Below are positions 5,995 to 6,254 of a stretch of DNA of 6,254 bases, piece by piece. The notes beneath the pieces are model-generated. The model worked only from the letters and a program-made list of their open reading frames with translations, ran no database searches and was not told the origin of the DNA. Position numbers and translations under genes: made by a program. The stretch comes from Burkholderiaceae bacterium (GTDB lineage: Bacteria; Pseudomonadota; Gammaproteobacteria; Burkholderiales; Burkholderiaceae_C): positions 1-6,254 of the forward strand of contig JALQVQ010000184.1 in NCBI GenBank assembly GCA_023260315.1, in the 5' to 3' direction. Each line of letters opens with the position of its first letter. The stretch's first letter is position 1.

Positions 5995-6254
5995 ATGATC
6001 GCAATCAAAGAACAATTATTGGTGGCCGTCCAAGCTGCCCTCCTTGAAGTGGCGCCAGAATCGACGGTGATCGCCAGCCTCGAGGTGCCTAAAGTGGCCT
6101 CGCATGGGGATTTCGCCCTGACCGCTGCGATGAAGTTGGCAAAGCCTCTCAAAAAAAATCCGCGTGATGTGGCCACTGCGCTGGTCGCATCGCTGTCAAA
6201 ACAGCAGGTGTTTCAAGACTGGGTAGCGGATACCGAGTTGGCCGGACCCGGCTT
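5995..6254 (+). CDS. argS: Arginyl-tRNA synthetase, N-terminal domain (3' end outside window)
   Basis: A class I aminoacyl-tRNA synthetase that attaches arginine to tRNA-Arg in the cytosol and is essential. Only 86 codons plus two bases are in the window, covering most of the N-terminal additional domain, which contacts the tRNA D-loop. The diagnostic block is KVASHGDFALTAAMKLAKPL (33-52) followed by KKNPRDVATAL, matching the xHGDFxTNxAMxLAKxLxxNPR pattern of bacterial ArgS. The fragment ends in ELAGPGF, the start of the family's PGFINF segment. The catalytic HIGH-like motif and KMSKS lie beyond the edge. The ATG at 5995 gives the usual distance from start to the HGDF block. It lacks a Shine-Dalgarno sequence and follows argP by 47 bp, placing arginine charging beside arginine sensing and export. 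Confidence 0.94.
   Translation, partial: MIAIKEQLLVAVQAALLEVAPESTVIASLEVPKVASHGDFALTAAMKLAKPLKKNPRDVATALVASLSKQQVFQDWVADTELAGPG

Overview
The window looks like ordinary chromosome from a betaproteobacterium, most likely order Burkholderiales and probably family Comamonadaceae. Three things suggest this: moderately high GC, the style of the LysR, malate synthase G and ArgP proteins, and an argP gene directly upstream of argS. The family assignment is inference from protein resemblance, not a search. No phage, insertion sequence, CRISPR array, tRNA or rRNA gene was seen.

Left block (1-3281). A leftward run contains a type II haloacid dehalogenase (start 3200) followed 21 bp later by malate synthase G, glcB (2456 to 261). 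It is closed by a strong hairpin terminator at 185-223. Beyond the terminator, still leftward, is the beginning of a small cysteine-rich CWC-family protein (start 171, cut by the window edge). A divergent LysR regulator (3282-4232) starts 81 bp from the dehalogenase and is the obvious candidate regulator. A shared theme is plausible: haloacetate dehalogenation yields glycolate, glycolate oxidation (enzyme not in this window) yields glyoxylate, and malate synthase G condenses glyoxylate with acetyl-CoA to malate.

Right block (4216-6254). A LysE/ArgO-type basic amino acid exporter points left and the ArgP-type LysR regulator points right. They share a 109-bp divergent region that holds an island of only 11% GC. 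argS (arginyl-tRNA synthetase, cut by the right edge) follows argP by 47 bp. This is an arginine/lysine homeostasis neighbourhood: sensing, export and tRNA charging. The two blocks meet tail to tail, the LysR gene and the exporter overlapping by 17 bp across both stop codons.

A window-wide oddity is the near absence of Shine-Dalgarno sequences. At five promoter-proximal starts (the CWC gene, the dehalogenase, the LysR gene, argP, argS) a -10-like hexamer ends only 5-9 bp before the start codon. Transcription would then begin at or within a few bases of the start codon, giving leaderless or nearly leaderless mRNAs. I found no convincing previously undescribed system; the points most worth a second look are the leaderless pattern, the dehalogenase-glcB-LysR module and the AT-rich argP/exporter control region.
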